64,000 bases of DNA, taken from assembly GCF_001439605.1 (NCBI RefSeq), contig NZ_LMBX01000019.1, positions 25,526-89,525 on the forward strand. Direction: 5' to 3'. The notes under the pieces were generated by a model that made no database searches, had not been told where the DNA came from, and saw only the letters and a list, made by a program, of their open reading frames with translations. Positions 33,252-41,895 of the stretch are shown here, piece after piece; positions within the stretch are counted from its first letter, which is position 1; every line of letters starts with the position of its first letter. The DNA comes from Cytobacillus praedii. Its GTDB lineage: Bacteria > Bacillota > Bacilli > Bacillales > Cytobacillaceae. The translations under genes were made by a program, and so were the position numbers.

Positions 33252-33336
33252 GTTTGAAATGTCTAAAAAATTTAACCCAAACAAATGTTCTTATGTTAAA
33301 ATAGGAATCATCAGTTAGATATTGGAGGACTCAATT

Positions 33337-34254
33337 ATGCACTTTATAGAAAAGGTTAATTTACAATTTTATAAATCTGAATACTTCGAATCGTTAAGTC
33401 GATTTGAATTACCTGAAGAACAGGAACAATTTACTGCATTACCCATTCATTCATTAGAAATGACTCATGAACGGCACCCAATTGTTATTTTAATCAATAA
33501 TGAACCGGTTGGATTTTTTGTGCTTCATTCAAGTGACCGAGTAAAAGAGTATTCTGATAACCCGAAGGCCATGTTACTAACGTCATTTTCCATTAATCAC
33601 TCTCACCAAGGAAAAGGATTTGCGAAAAGAGGAATGCAGCAAATAGAGGATTTTGTAAAACGGAAATTTCCAGCATGCGATGAGATTGTATTAGCGGTGA
33701 ACAAAAGGAATATTGCTGCTCAGAAACTTTATGAAAAAGTCGGTTATAAAGACACTGGCCGCCGGAAGATGGGGAAGATAGGAGAGCAATTCATATTAAG
33801 ATACCCGGTTAGAAGTGATTCCGATACTAAAGTGAATATTAAAGGATTAAATCACTTTTTATTTTCTGTTTCAAATTTGGAGAATTCGATCGATTTTTAT
33901 CAAAACGTTTTTGATGCAAAGCTTTTAGTAAAAGGGAGAAGTACAGCGTATTTTGATTTGAATGGGATATGGATTGCACTAAATGAAGAAAAGGATATCC
34001 CTCGGAATGATATTAGCCACTCTTATACACATATCGCTTTTTCGATTGACAAAGATGACTTTGATAAAATATATGAAAAGTTAAACCAATTACATGTACA
34101 TATCCTTAAGGGACGCCAAAGAGATGAAAAAGATAAACAATCGATTTATTTTACCGATCCGGACGGGCATAAATTCGAATTCCATACAGGTACTTTAGAA
34201 GATAGACTGACGTATTATCAGCAGGAAAAAAAGCATATGGAGTTTTTCGATTAG
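33337..34254 (+). CDS. Fusion of GNAT acetyltransferase with FosB-like thiol transferase
   Basis: A 305-residue, two-domain protein. Residues 1-165 are a GNAT domain ([24 protein letters not shown] is the acetyl-CoA loop; [16 protein letters not shown] is the C-terminal motif). Residues 167-305 align over their full length with FosB, the Mn-dependent bacillithiol transferase that inactivates fosfomycin: metal ligands His (in GLNHF), His (in SYTHIAF) and Glu (in [10 protein letters not shown]) are all present, as are [11 protein letters not shown] and [21 protein letters not shown] (read in pieces). ATG 33337 follows GGAGG by 8 nt. The frame is continuous without an internal stop. Fosfomycin resistance is plausible but untested; the GNAT substrate is unknown. 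Confidence 0.88.
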   Translation: MHFIEKVNLQFYKSEYFESLSRFELPEEQEQFTALPIHSLEMTHERHPIVILINNEPVGFFVLHSSDRVKEYSDNPKAMLLTSFSINHSHQGKGFAKRGMQQIEDFVKRKFPACDEIVLAVNKRNIAAQKLYEKVGYKDTGRRKMGKIGEQFILRYPVRSDSDTKVNIKGLNHFLFSVSNLENSIDFYQNVFDAKLLVKGRSTAYFDLNGIWIALNEEKDIPRNDISHSYTHIAFSIDKDDFDKIYEKLNQLHVHILKGRQRDEKDKQSIYFTDPDGHKFEFHTGTLEDRLTYYQQEKKHMEFFD

Positions 34255-34331
34255 AGATGGTCTGAACAAAGCATAAATTGACAGGAAGCAATATAATACG
34301 GCTGTTATTATTTCATTAAGGAGTGAGTTAT

Positions 34332-35195
34332 ATGGGTTGGGTTGAATCGCTGCAGAAGGCTATTAACTATATGGAAGAATGCATATTAGAGGATATATCA
34401 ATGGAAAGTATTGCGAAGCAGGCAAACACTTCTGAATTTCACTTTCAGCGAACTTTCGCGATATTAACAGATGTATCTGTTGGTGAGTACCTTCGGCGAA
34501 GACGATTATCGTTAGCAGCTCAAGAACTATCCAGTACAGATCACAAAATTATTGATCTTGCCTATAAGTATGGCTATGACACTCCTGAGGCTTTTTCAAA
34601 GGCTTTTCGCAGGCAGCACGGGATTACACCTAGTGAGGCGAGAAAGAACATTGGAAAGTTAAATTGTTATAACCGCCTGGTCATCCAGGTGAATTTGAAA
34701 GGAGCGGAACCGATGAGGTACAAAATTGTGGAAAGAGACAGTTTTCAAGTAGTAGGAATTAAAAAAGAGTTTTCCCTTATTAATGAAGAAAATTTAAAGG
34801 GAATCCCTAAAATGTGGGATGAAGTGAATGGGGATGGAACGGTTGAAAAAATAGCACGGTTAAATAATGGGGAAATTAAAGGGATTCTTGGAGTGTGTGT
34901 GGATAAAAGATTAACACAATCCGAACAATCTATTGATTACTGGATTGCTGCAGAACATAAAGGAGAGGCAACTGCTGATTTCTTAACACTAGATATCCCA
35001 GCATCGAAATGGGGAGTATTCGAGGTGCATGGACCAATGCCGGGTGCAATGCCAAAAGTATGGAAGCAAATTTTCTCAGAATGGTTCCCTTCCAATCAAT
35101 ATGAGCATGCAGGGACCCCTGAATTGGAGGTTTATTCAGATGAAGATCCTTCAAGCCCAGATTTATATTCTGAGATTTGGATCCCTTTAAAATAA
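34332..35195 (+). CDS. AraC-family regulator with GyrI-like effector domain
   Basis: Transcription regulator of 287 residues. Residues about 5-105 hold the two helix-turn-helix motifs of the AraC family (DISMESIAKQANTSEFHFQRTF and KIIDLAYKYGYDTPEAFSKAFRRQHGITPSEARK, in pieces). Residues about 130-287 form a GyrI-like/SOUL-type ligand domain ending YSEIWIPLK. Such proteins resemble Rob and BmrR-type drug sensors. ATG 34332 lies 7 nt after AAGGAG. It is 77 nt after the GNAT-FosB gene, so a link to drug response is possible but only inferred from proximity. Confidence 0.87.
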   Translation: MGWVESLQKAINYMEECILEDISMESIAKQANTSEFHFQRTFAILTDVSVGEYLRRRRLSLAAQELSSTDHKIIDLAYKYGYDTPEAFSKAFRRQHGITPSEARKNIGKLNCYNRLVIQVNLKGAEPMRYKIVERDSFQVVGIKKEFSLINEENLKGIPKMWDEVNGDGTVEKIARLNNGEIKGILGVCVDKRLTQSEQSIDYWIAAEHKGEATADFLTLDIPASKWGVFEVHGPMPGAMPKVWKQIFSEWFPSNQYEHAGTPELEVYSDEDPSSPDLYSEIWIPLK

Positions 35196-35205
35196 TTACA
35201 AAGAG

Positions 35206-35236
35206 GAGCGGCCTATTTAAAAGGCTGCTCTTTTTA
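35206..35236 (+). terminator. Terminator after the AraC-family gene
   Basis: An 8-bp stem (GAGCGGCC / GGCTGCTC, one G-U pair) with T5. It lies upstream of the VOC gene's ribosome binding site. Confidence 0.75.
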
Positions 35237-35308
35237 TTGTCAAAAAAAGGGTTTGCATCTAATGAACAGAATTTATTAAAGATAGTTATGTGGAAGGGAG
35301 AGAATGAG

Positions 35309-35722
35309 ATGAACGAAAAAATTATAAGAGTAGGTACAACCTATATTCCAGTCCGTGATATTAGTCGATCATCCAGCTGGTATGTTAGCAATTTAGGTGC
35401 TGAGCTAAGCTATAAAGACGAGGATAAAGTCATTCTTAATTTTGCAAATCAGAGTTTTTTTCTAGTGAGAGCAAAAGAAACTGAAACGGCTAATTTCTAT
35501 GATTATAGTGGTCAGGAGCGTTTTTCTCTTACGTTCGAAGTTAATGGATTATCTGCTTTAGAGGAAGTGCATAGGGAATTTGTTAAAAGAGGAATGAAGG
35601 TCGGAGATATAGAAGATAGAGGTCATGCAGGCAGGAACTTTGTATTTAGGGATCCCGATGGCAATCTATTCGATATTTGGAGCGAGTTAAGTCCTGAGTT
35701 TAAGGATAGATTTAATATTTAA
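35309..35722 (+). CDS. VOC (glyoxalase/bleomycin-resistance fold) family protein
   Basis: A 137-residue single VOC module: VGTTYIPVRDISRSSSWYVSNLGAEL opens the first beta-alpha-beta unit and FRDPDGNLFDIWSEL closes the second. The usual first metal histidine position is a Thr/Tyr here, so metal dependence is doubtful. ATG 35309 has GGGAG about 8 nt upstream; the frame stays open to 35177 but that part overlaps the AraC terminator. Function unknown. Confidence 0.8.
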   Translation: MNEKIIRVGTTYIPVRDISRSSSWYVSNLGAELSYKDEDKVILNFANQSFFLVRAKETETANFYDYSGQERFSLTFEVNGLSALEEVHREFVKRGMKVGDIEDRGHAGRNFVFRDPDGNLFDIWSELSPEFKDRFNI

Positions 35723-35853
35723 TTTTTCAAAGTTTATTTCGTGGCAAGAAAATTATAGAATTCGAAGGTATGCTTAGTTCATTTGAATAGTAATCCTTAA
35801 CTTGCAAATAATACACCAGTAAGGTTCATTACTAACGGAGGGAGTACGGAAAT

Positions 35854-36270
35854 ATGCAAGTAAGAGATGTAATGAGTACGAGCGTACAAAGTTGTTCGAA
35901 TCAAGATAATTTAAGTACAGTTGCTTCGAAAATGCAGGCATTAAATATTGGCTCGATGCCAGTTGTGGAAAACAACCAAGTGGTTGGAATGGTCACTGAC
36001 AGAGATATGGTTGTCCGTGGGTTAACAAATGGAGCCCCGAATGATTCTATTCAAAGTGTTATGTCTAATAACGTCATATCTGTTTCATCTTCTGCATCCT
36101 TAGAGGAAGCAGCGCAATTAATGTCTCAGCATCAAGTTCGTCGACTGCCTGTTGTAGATAATGGAAATTTAGTCGGGATGGTTTCACTCGGAGATCTTGC
36201 GACGCGTGAACAGGCCGATCAAAAAGCTGGTCAAGCACTAACTCAAATTTCTAAGAATGATTTTTCTTAA
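35854..36270 (+). CDS. yhcV: CBS-domain pair protein, YhcV-like
   Basis: A 138-residue protein made of two CBS motifs (residues about 3-60 and 68-125), each with the pattern MSxxV...A...M...xxxPVV(D/E)N...VGMVTxxD. Similar stand-alone CBS proteins such as B. subtilis YhcV bind adenine nucleotides and are often stress-related. GGAGGGAG precedes the ATG. It is monocistronic, with a terminator at the stop codon. Confidence 0.85.
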   Translation: MQVRDVMSTSVQSCSNQDNLSTVASKMQALNIGSMPVVENNQVVGMVTDRDMVVRGLTNGAPNDSIQSVMSNNVISVSSSASLEEAAQLMSQHQVRRLPVVDNGNLVGMVSLGDLATREQADQKAGQALTQISKNDFS

Positions 36271-36298
36271 AGGGACACAATTAAGTGTCTCTTTTTTA
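36271..36298 (+). terminator. Terminator after the CBS protein gene
   Basis: Stem GGGACAC / GTGTCTC (one G-U pair) followed by T6. Confidence 0.8.
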
Positions 36299-36387
36299 TT
36301 GTAAATGTAATTAAATTTCATTTTTTTTAATGAATTATTTCTAAAGTATGAAAGAGAAAAACAGAGGAAATCGAAAAAAAACAATTA

Positions 36388-36401
36388 AATAAACGTTTTC
36401 A
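36388..36401. promoter_or_regulatory. Possible CcpA (cre) site upstream of sulP
   Basis: The complement reads TGAAAACGTTTATT and fits the cre consensus TGWAARCGYTWNCW at 13 of 14 positions. It lies 7 nt upstream of the sulP -35 element, a position used for CcpA activation at some Bacillus promoters. Confidence 0.5.
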
Positions 36402-36408
36402 TTAAGTC

Positions 36409-36436
36409 TTGTCATTTTTGGCAAATATGTTATGAT
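36409..36436 (+). promoter_or_regulatory. Sigma-A promoter of sulP
   Basis: TTGTCA (36409-36414), 16 nt, TATGAT (36431-36436). The predicted start near 36443 gives a leader of about 75 nt holding a terminator-like hairpin. Confidence 0.78.
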
Positions 36437-36458
36437 TCTATATGTTTTTAACGGTCCC

Positions 36459-36491
36459 GACTTTGATGCAAGTTCAAAGTCATTTTTTTTT
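36459..36491 (+). terminator. Terminator-like hairpin inside the sulP leader
   Basis: A perfect 8-bp stem, GACTTTGA (36459-36466) with TCAAAGTC (36474-36481), a 7-nt loop, then A and T9. It lies between the sulP promoter and its TTG start, so it could act as an attenuator. Confidence 0.8.
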
Positions 36492-36518
36492 GAAAAAAAG
36501 ATAAAAAGAGGTGTTTCT

Positions 36519-37985
36519 TTGAAGGTACTAACAACTAAAGAACAGTGGTTTGGCAATATTAGAGGGGATATTCTTGCTGGAGTTGTTGTTGCACTAGCCC
36601 TTATTCCAGAAGCAATTGCTTTTTCCATCATTGCTGGTGTAGATCCGATGGTAGGTTTATACGCTTCTTTCTGTATTGCTGTCACAATTGCAATCGTAGG
36701 CGGCAGACCTGGAATGATTTCGGCAGCGACTGGGGCAATGGCACTGTTAATGGTTACATTGGTTGCAGATCATGGGATGCAATATTTATTTGCTGCCACG
36801 ATATTGACTGGTCTTTTGCAGATTTTATTTGGTGTGTTTAAATTGGCTCGTTTTATGAAGTTTATCCCTCGATCCGTTATGACTGGTTTTGTTAATGCAT
36901 TAGCCATTTTAATTTTTATGGCGCAGCTTGAACAATTTGTTGGTGCAACATGGGTTATGTATGCAATGGTCATTGGCGCTTTAGCGATTATATATATTTT
37001 TCCAAGAATTACGAAGGCGGTTCCATCTCCATTAGTTGCTATTATCGTTATTACAATTATTGCAATTATGACTAAGAGTGATGTGAAAACTGTAGGAGAT
37101 ATGGGGAATTTAACTTCTTCACTCCCAGCATTCTTCATTCCAGATGTGCCATTTAATTTAGAAACGCTGAAGATTATCTTTCCTTATTCCTTGGCTCTTT
37201 CCATTGTTGGCTTGTTGGAGTCTTTACTAACTGCATCTATAGTAGATGATATGACGGACACAGCAAGTGACAAAAATCGAGAAACACGGGGTCAGGGAAT
37301 AGCGAATATTGTTGCTGGTTTATTTGGTGGAATGGCTGGATGTGCTATGATTGGCCAATCTGTTATCAATGTAAAATCTGGTGGAAGAGGAAGGCTTTCT
37401 ACTCTTGTTGCTGGAACGTTTTTGATGTTTTTGATTTTAGTACTTGGCAATATCGTTGTCCAAATACCGATGGCTGCATTAGTTGGTGTAATGATTATGG
37501 TTTCAATTGGGACATTTAATTGGGCTTCTATTAAAGGGCTAGCTAAGACGCCTGTTACTGATTCAATTGTTATGATTACGACAACGGTAACGACTGTGCT
37601 CACTCATGATCTTTCAAAAGGAGTATTTGCTGGGATCATTTTAAGTGCTATTTTCTTTGTGGCAAAAATCTCTAAGGTTCATGTAACTTCTCAAATAGAA
37701 GGGAATAAAAAGGTATATGCGGTTAAAGGGCAAGTGTTTTTTGCTTCAGTAGATGAACTTGTTAAAGCCTTCGATTATAACGGAGAGGTAAAAGAAGTGG
37801 AAATAGATTTTACACACGCGCATGTTTGGGATGACTCAGGGGTTGCAGCGATTGATAAAATCGTATTAAAGCTGAGAGATTATGGAGTTGATGTTCAATT
37901 ATCTGGTTTAAATAATCCTAGCTCGAATCTAATTGATCGATTAGCCGTCCATCCTAAAGCAGGAACAAAGCTTACAGGTCATTAA
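36519..37985 (+). CDS. SulP-family inorganic anion transporter with STAS domain
   Basis: SLC26/SulP transporter, 488 residues. The N-terminal signature is [35 protein letters not shown] (in pieces, residues about 18-50); 10-14 hydrophobic segments follow to about residue 390, and the C-terminal STAS domain (about 395-485, with [18 protein letters not shown]) is present. Substrates in the family include sulfate and bicarbonate; no sulfate-assimilation genes are adjacent, so the choice is open. The start is TTG 36519 with AAGAGGTG about 8 nt upstream; the frame continues upstream through the leader hairpin, which is not coding. Confidence 0.88.
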   Translation: MKVLTTKEQWFGNIRGDILAGVVVALALIPEAIAFSIIAGVDPMVGLYASFCIAVTIAIVGGRPGMISAATGAMALLMVTLVADHGMQYLFAATILTGLLQILFGVFKLARFMKFIPRSVMTGFVNALAILIFMAQLEQFVGATWVMYAMVIGALAIIYIFPRITKAVPSPLVAIIVITIIAIMTKSDVKTVGDMGNLTSSLPAFFIPDVPFNLETLKIIFPYSLALSIVGLLESLLTASIVDDMTDTASDKNRETRGQGIANIVAGLFGGMAGCAMIGQSVINVKSGGRGRLSTLVAGTFLMFLILVLGNIVVQIPMAALVGVMIMVSIGTFNWASIKGLAKTPVTDSIVMITTTVTTVLTHDLSKGVFAGIILSAIFFVAKISKVHVTSQIEGNKKVYAVKGQVFFASVDELVKAFDYNGEVKEVEIDFTHAHVWDDSGVAAIDKIVLKLRDYGVDVQLSGLNNPSSNLIDRLAVHPKAGTKLTGH

Positions 37986-38227
37986 TCAAGTCATTTAACG
38001 AGTCTTTTTTCGGAGAATTGGTCATTTCCTCAGTGTCTAGGACATAATCTGGATATTGGTAAATACATCAAATTAGTTCATTTTTTTATGAAAACATGTT
38101 ATATTGTTTATCGCGGTTAAATAATTAAAATTAATTAATCAATATATAAATAACCTTTCTTTGAGTTTTCGGTTCACTGGATCTTAGTGGTCATACGGTA
38201 AGGCAAAGAATAGGGGAAGGTGTAAAA

Positions 38228-40180
38228 ATGAATAAACGATTTCAAAAAGATCAAAATATATTAAATAAATATGTGATCTTTTTCTTTTTAGCAGTTGTTC
38301 TTCTGTGGATGAAAACATTTATTGTTCAATCTACACAGTTTGACTTAGGAATTGAAAATTCCCTGCAAAGGTTTCTATTGTTCTTAAATCCATTAGGTTC
38401 GTCCTTATTGTTTTTGGGACTAGCTTTCTTTTTTAAAGGAAGAAAAAAATATATTTTCCTCCTGATTATTGATTTTCTTTTATCATTTCTTTTATTTGCC
38501 AATGTATTATTTTATCGATTTTTTAATGACTTTATTACATTGCCGACTTTAACTCAGACACAAAACTTCGGAGATGTAAGCGGAAGTATTAGCTCTCTTT
38601 TAAAACCGTATGATTTCTTATTCTTTATTGATCTGTTTCTTTTGATTGGTTTGCTTGCCTTTAAGTTTGTGAAAATTGAAGTGAAGGATATTGGCCGCAG
38701 GAAGGTAGCAGCTTTATTATCACTAGCTTTAGGAATCTCAAGCTTAAATCTAGCTTTAGCAGAAGCAGATCGTCCTCAGTTATTAACTAGAGGATTTGAC
38801 CGAAACTACATTGTAAAGTATTTAGGAATGTATAACTACACGATTTATGATGCAGTACAAAGCACGAAAGCATCTGCGCAAAGGGTTATGGCAGACAGCA
38901 ATGATATTACAGAGGTTATTAACTTTACTCAGTCAAATTATGCGAAGCCAAATCCAGCGTACTTTGGTAAGGGTGAAGGAATGAATGTGATCTATTTGCA
39001 TCTTGAATCCATTCAGAACTTCCTGATTAATTACAAGCTGAATGGCGAAGAGGTAACCCCGTTTCTAAATTCATTGACAAGTGAAGGAAACACGCTTTAC
39101 TTTGATAACTTCTTCCATCAAACTGGACAAGGTAAAACGTCTGATGCTGAATTTATGCTGGAAAATTCATTGTATGGATTGCCCTCAGGATCAGCATTTA
39201 CAACAAAAGGGTTAAATACGTTCCAAGCTGCACCGGCGATATTAGGTCAGCAAGGCTATACCTCAGCAGTATTTCACGGGAATTCAGGAAGTTTCTGGAA
39301 CCGTAATGAAATTTATAAATCTTTTGGGTATAATAAGTTTTTTGATTCGAGCTTTTATGATATGAATCCGGAAGATTTAGCGGATTATGGGTTAATGGAT
39401 AAGCCGTTCTTTGAGCAATCTATTCCGCTTTTGAAATCATTGCCGCAGCCGTTTTATACAAAATTTATGACGGTAACACATCATTATCCATATCCGATTA
39501 AAGAAGAAGATGCGACTATAGCTCCACATACAACTGGTGATAAATCAGTGGATCGTTACTTCCAAACAGCTCGCTATGCTGATGAGGCCTTAAAGCAATT
39601 TTTTGATGATCTAAAGGAATCAGGTTTGTATGATAATTCAATTATTATCATGTATGGTGACCATTATGGAATCTCAGAAAATCATAATAAGGCGATGGAA
39701 AAGGTCCTTGGAAAAGAAATTACATCTTTTGAGAACACTGGTTTACAAAGAGTGCCGTTATTTGTTCGAGTGCCTGGTATGGAAGGCGGAGTGAACCATG
39801 AGTACGGTGGACAAATGGATATCCTTCCAACATTGCTTCATTTGTTAGGGACGGATACAAAGGATTATGTACAGTTTGGAACCGATCTGTTATCTGAACA
39901 GCATGATGATCTTATTCCTTTCCGGAATGGCAATTTTGTAAGCTCAACCATTACTGCTATTGATGGCAAATTCTATGATTCAAAAACCGGCTTGCTGATT
40001 GAGGAAGACAGATTACCTGAAGCTGAAAAATTGCAGGAAAGTGCGAGTCATAAATTATCTCTTTCTGATAGAGTTGTCAATGGGGATTTATTGCGTTTCT
40101 ATACGCCTGAAGGGTTTACTCCAGTTGACCGCTCCCTATATAAATATAATGAATCTGAAGTGGTTGAATCCGAAAAATAG
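38228..40180 (+). CDS. Lipoteichoic acid synthase-family sulfatase (LtaS type)
   Basis: Membrane enzyme that polymerises glycerol phosphate from phosphatidylglycerol. Five hydrophobic segments occupy residues about 15-180, and the extracellular sulfatase domain residues about 235-600. The catalytic Thr304 is in TGQGKTSDAEF; YLHLESIQNF gives the metal-binding Glu, and MYGDHYGISENHN the Asp-His pair. B. subtilis has four paralogues (LtaS, YfnI, YqgS, YvgJ) and I cannot assign this one. A signal-peptidase site after TM5, used to release the domain, is likely near the TKASAQRVMA segment. Length is 650. Confidence 0.9.
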   Translation: MNKRFQKDQNILNKYVIFFFLAVVLLWMKTFIVQSTQFDLGIENSLQRFLLFLNPLGSSLLFLGLAFFFKGRKKYIFLLIIDFLLSFLLFANVLFYRFFNDFITLPTLTQTQNFGDVSGSISSLLKPYDFLFFIDLFLLIGLLAFKFVKIEVKDIGRRKVAALLSLALGISSLNLALAEADRPQLLTRGFDRNYIVKYLGMYNYTIYDAVQSTKASAQRVMADSNDITEVINFTQSNYAKPNPAYFGKGEGMNVIYLHLESIQNFLINYKLNGEEVTPFLNSLTSEGNTLYFDNFFHQTGQGKTSDAEFMLENSLYGLPSGSAFTTKGLNTFQAAPAILGQQGYTSAVFHGNSGSFWNRNEIYKSFGYNKFFDSSFYDMNPEDLADYGLMDKPFFEQSIPLLKSLPQPFYTKFMTVTHHYPYPIKEEDATIAPHTTGDKSVDRYFQTARYADEALKQFFDDLKESGLYDNSIIIMYGDHYGISENHNKAMEKVLGKEITSFENTGLQRVPLFVRVPGMEGGVNHEYGGQMDILPTLLHLLGTDTKDYVQFGTDLLSEQHDDLIPFRNGNFVSSTITAIDGKFYDSKTGLLIEEDRLPEAEKLQESASHKLSLSDRVVNGDLLRFYTPEGFTPVDRSLYKYNESEVVESEK

Positions 40181-40186
40181 CAACAT

Positions 40187-40222
40187 AAAAAGGCTGCCTG
40201 CGCATTCAGGCGGCTTTTTTTA
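40187..40222. terminator. Terminator shared by ltaS-type gene and a small convergent ORF
   Basis: Stem AGGCTGCCTG / CAGGCGGCTT with two G-U pairs, a 6-nt loop, and T7 on the plus side and an A5 flank on the other, so it can work in both directions. Confidence 0.82.
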
Positions 40223-40363
40223 TGAAATGACGTACAAGCGATAGATTAAGTAAATTAAAAGTAAAATAGAAATAATACGAAGAAAAGTTTCCTTTCTAAT
40301 AAGTGATTCATACATATATAAATATGGGCGAACGCCTTCAGGAAAAAATTCCTTAATTAACAT
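40220..40363 (-). CDS. Small membrane protein, 47 residues, unknown
   Basis: A short open frame on the minus strand between the LtaS-type gene and ddl. It starts with ATG at 40363, preceded on the minus strand by AAAGGGAGTGA with 6-8 nt spacing, and ends at TAA (40222-40220) directly against the bidirectional terminator. The first half is charged (MLIKEFFPEGVRPYLYMYES) and the second half is a single hydrophobic helix (IISILLLIYLIYRLYVIS). The site, the terminator and a coherent membrane helix support translation. I do not recognise the family. Confidence 0.6.
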   Translation of the reverse strand: MLIKEFFPEGVRPYLYMYESLIRKETFLRIISILLLIYLIYRLYVIS

Positions 40364-40438
40364 ATATGAATCACTCCCTTTCTTAATAAAGTAAGTGGTA
40401 AAATAGGTAGGTGCAATTCCAAATGGAGGTTTGTTTAA

Positions 40439-41521
40439 ATGATGAAAACAAAAATTGGTCTTTTATATGGCGGTAAATCCGCAGAACATGACGTTTCAAT
40501 GCAGACGGCAATGGCTGTAATAAAAGCATTAGATCTAGAAAAATTTGAAATTCATCCAATATATATTTCTACAAGCGGGGAATGGATTAAAGGTCAGCAA
40601 TTAATGGGACCTGTTACCAATGTAAAAGAACTAGCCTTTTCAAATACAGATAGGCTGCCACAGGCGGCTCTAGCACCTGCCTTATTCCAAGCATCCGAAC
40701 AGGGCGGTCCTTTAGATGTGATTTTTCCATTATTACATGGACCAAACGGGGAAGATGGGACAGTACAGGGATTATTAGAGCTAATGAACCTTCCTTATGT
40801 AGGCAACGGTGTTCTGGCTTCATCAGCAGGTATGGATAAAGTGATTATGAAAAATGTTTTTGCACAGGCTGGTCTTCCACAGGTAAAATATACATGGTTT
40901 ATCCGCAGCGAATGGGAAAACGCGAAGGATGATGCCTACAATAAAGTGGAAAATGAACTTGGTTATCCTTGTTTTGTTAAACCGGCGAATCTTGGTTCAA
41001 GTGTTGGCATTAGTAAATGTACAAACCGTTCTGAGCTTGAGCGTGCATTTAAAGAGGCCTTCCAATTTGATCGTAAAATCATTATTGAAGAAGGAGTTAC
41101 CGCAAGAGAAATCGAGACAGGAGTAATGGGGAATGATTATCCAGAATGCTCTGTAGCTGGTGAAATTGTTCCGAAAAAGGAATTTTATGATTATAAGGCA
41201 AAATATGAAGATGGCAATACAGCATTAATTATTCCAGCTGAAATTACGGAGACGGAATATAAGGAACTAAAGGAAATGGCAATTAAAGCTTTTAAAGCAC
41301 TGGACTGCTCTGGGCTTGTAAGAGCTGATTTCTTCCTGACAAGAGAAGGAAAATGGTATATTAATGAAATTAATACAATGCCTGGTTTTACTCCGTTTAG
41401 TATGTTTCCATTACTCTGGAAGCATACAGGAGTAGACTATCCGCAGCTAATCGAAAAACTAGTCAATCTTGCAAAAGAAAGACATGCAGAAAAGCAAAAT
41501 ATTAAATATACGATGGAATAA
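40439..41521 (+). CDS. ddl: D-alanine--D-alanine ligase
   Basis: ATP-grasp enzyme making D-Ala-D-Ala for peptidoglycan. It has 360 residues. The conserved blocks are [43 protein letters not shown] (in pieces), [15 protein letters not shown], and the C-terminal metal site [17 protein letters not shown]. The Ddl substrate motif (Glu in AEHD) is normal; the omega-loop has FYDYKAKY, with the Tyr that favours D-Ala over D-lactate. GGAGG precedes the double ATG. murF follows, as in B. subtilis, but repeats now separate the two genes. Confidence 0.96.
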   Translation: MMKTKIGLLYGGKSAEHDVSMQTAMAVIKALDLEKFEIHPIYISTSGEWIKGQQLMGPVTNVKELAFSNTDRLPQAALAPALFQASEQGGPLDVIFPLLHGPNGEDGTVQGLLELMNLPYVGNGVLASSAGMDKVIMKNVFAQAGLPQVKYTWFIRSEWENAKDDAYNKVENELGYPCFVKPANLGSSVGISKCTNRSELERAFKEAFQFDRKIIIEEGVTAREIETGVMGNDYPECSVAGEIVPKKEFYDYKAKYEDGNTALIIPAEITETEYKELKEMAIKAFKALDCSGLVRADFFLTREGKWYINEINTMPGFTPFSMFPLLWKHTGVDYPQLIEKLVNLAKERHAEKQNIKYTME

Positions 41522-41522
41522 A

Positions 41523-41672
41523 GAAAAGCGGAGGCGGCTTGATCATCGCCGTACAAACTGGAAGGGCCTCGACTGAGATATAGGAGATACAATGAGCGAA
41601 AGCGAATAGATGTCGACTTATCGCAGGGTGGGGACCTGAAGTTTGATTGGCGATAGACGCCGCAGCTAGACA
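41523..41672 (-). repeat. Intergenic repeat family A, copy 3 (reverse)
   Basis: A reverse-oriented family A copy (AAAAGCGGAGGCGGCTTGATCATCGCC at one end, read in pieces, GCCGCAGCTAGACAA at the other). It begins 2 nt after the ddl stop codon and runs straight into a family B copy. Confidence 0.85.
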
Positions 41673-41676
41673 AACC

Positions 41677-41795
41677 GAAAAGCGGAGGGGGCTTGTCCAG
41701 GGGCGACAAGCATAAGACAAAACGGCAGGAAGGATGTTCTTTAACCTTCTTGACGAGTTGGTTTAGACCAAAGAGCCCCTAGCCACCGTAGCTAG
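41677..41795 (-). repeat. Intergenic repeat family B, copy 1 (reverse)
   Basis: It shares, in reverse orientation, AAAAGCGGAGGGGGCTTG, the central GAAGGNTGTTCTTTAACCTTC-like inverted repeat and the AGCCACCGTAGCTAG end with the two copies at 62746-63141. Confidence 0.78.
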
Positions 41796-41803
41796 AAAAT
41801 TAA

Positions 41804-41842
41804 CAGGAGACACGGCGATAGTTTTGCCGTGCTCTCTTTATA
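41804..41842 (+). terminator. Terminator before murF, probably the original ddl terminator
   Basis: Stem GAGACACGGC / GCCGTGCTCTC with one bulge and a T-rich flank. It is 285 nt past the ddl stop codon, with both repeat elements lying in between. Confidence 0.65.
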
Positions 41843-41895
41843 CATAATGACGCATGAGGATTCTAAAAATGCTGTCTAGAAAAGGAGGTACATGA

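Noticed and set aside
36432..36518. Longer sulP reading frame starting at 36432
   Set aside because: It would read through the -10 box and the leader hairpin; TTG 36519 has the ribosome site.
41437..41720. Two minus-strand frames across the ddl-murF gap
   Set aside because: They are translations of the family A and B repeats; the same peptide fragments recur at other copies.
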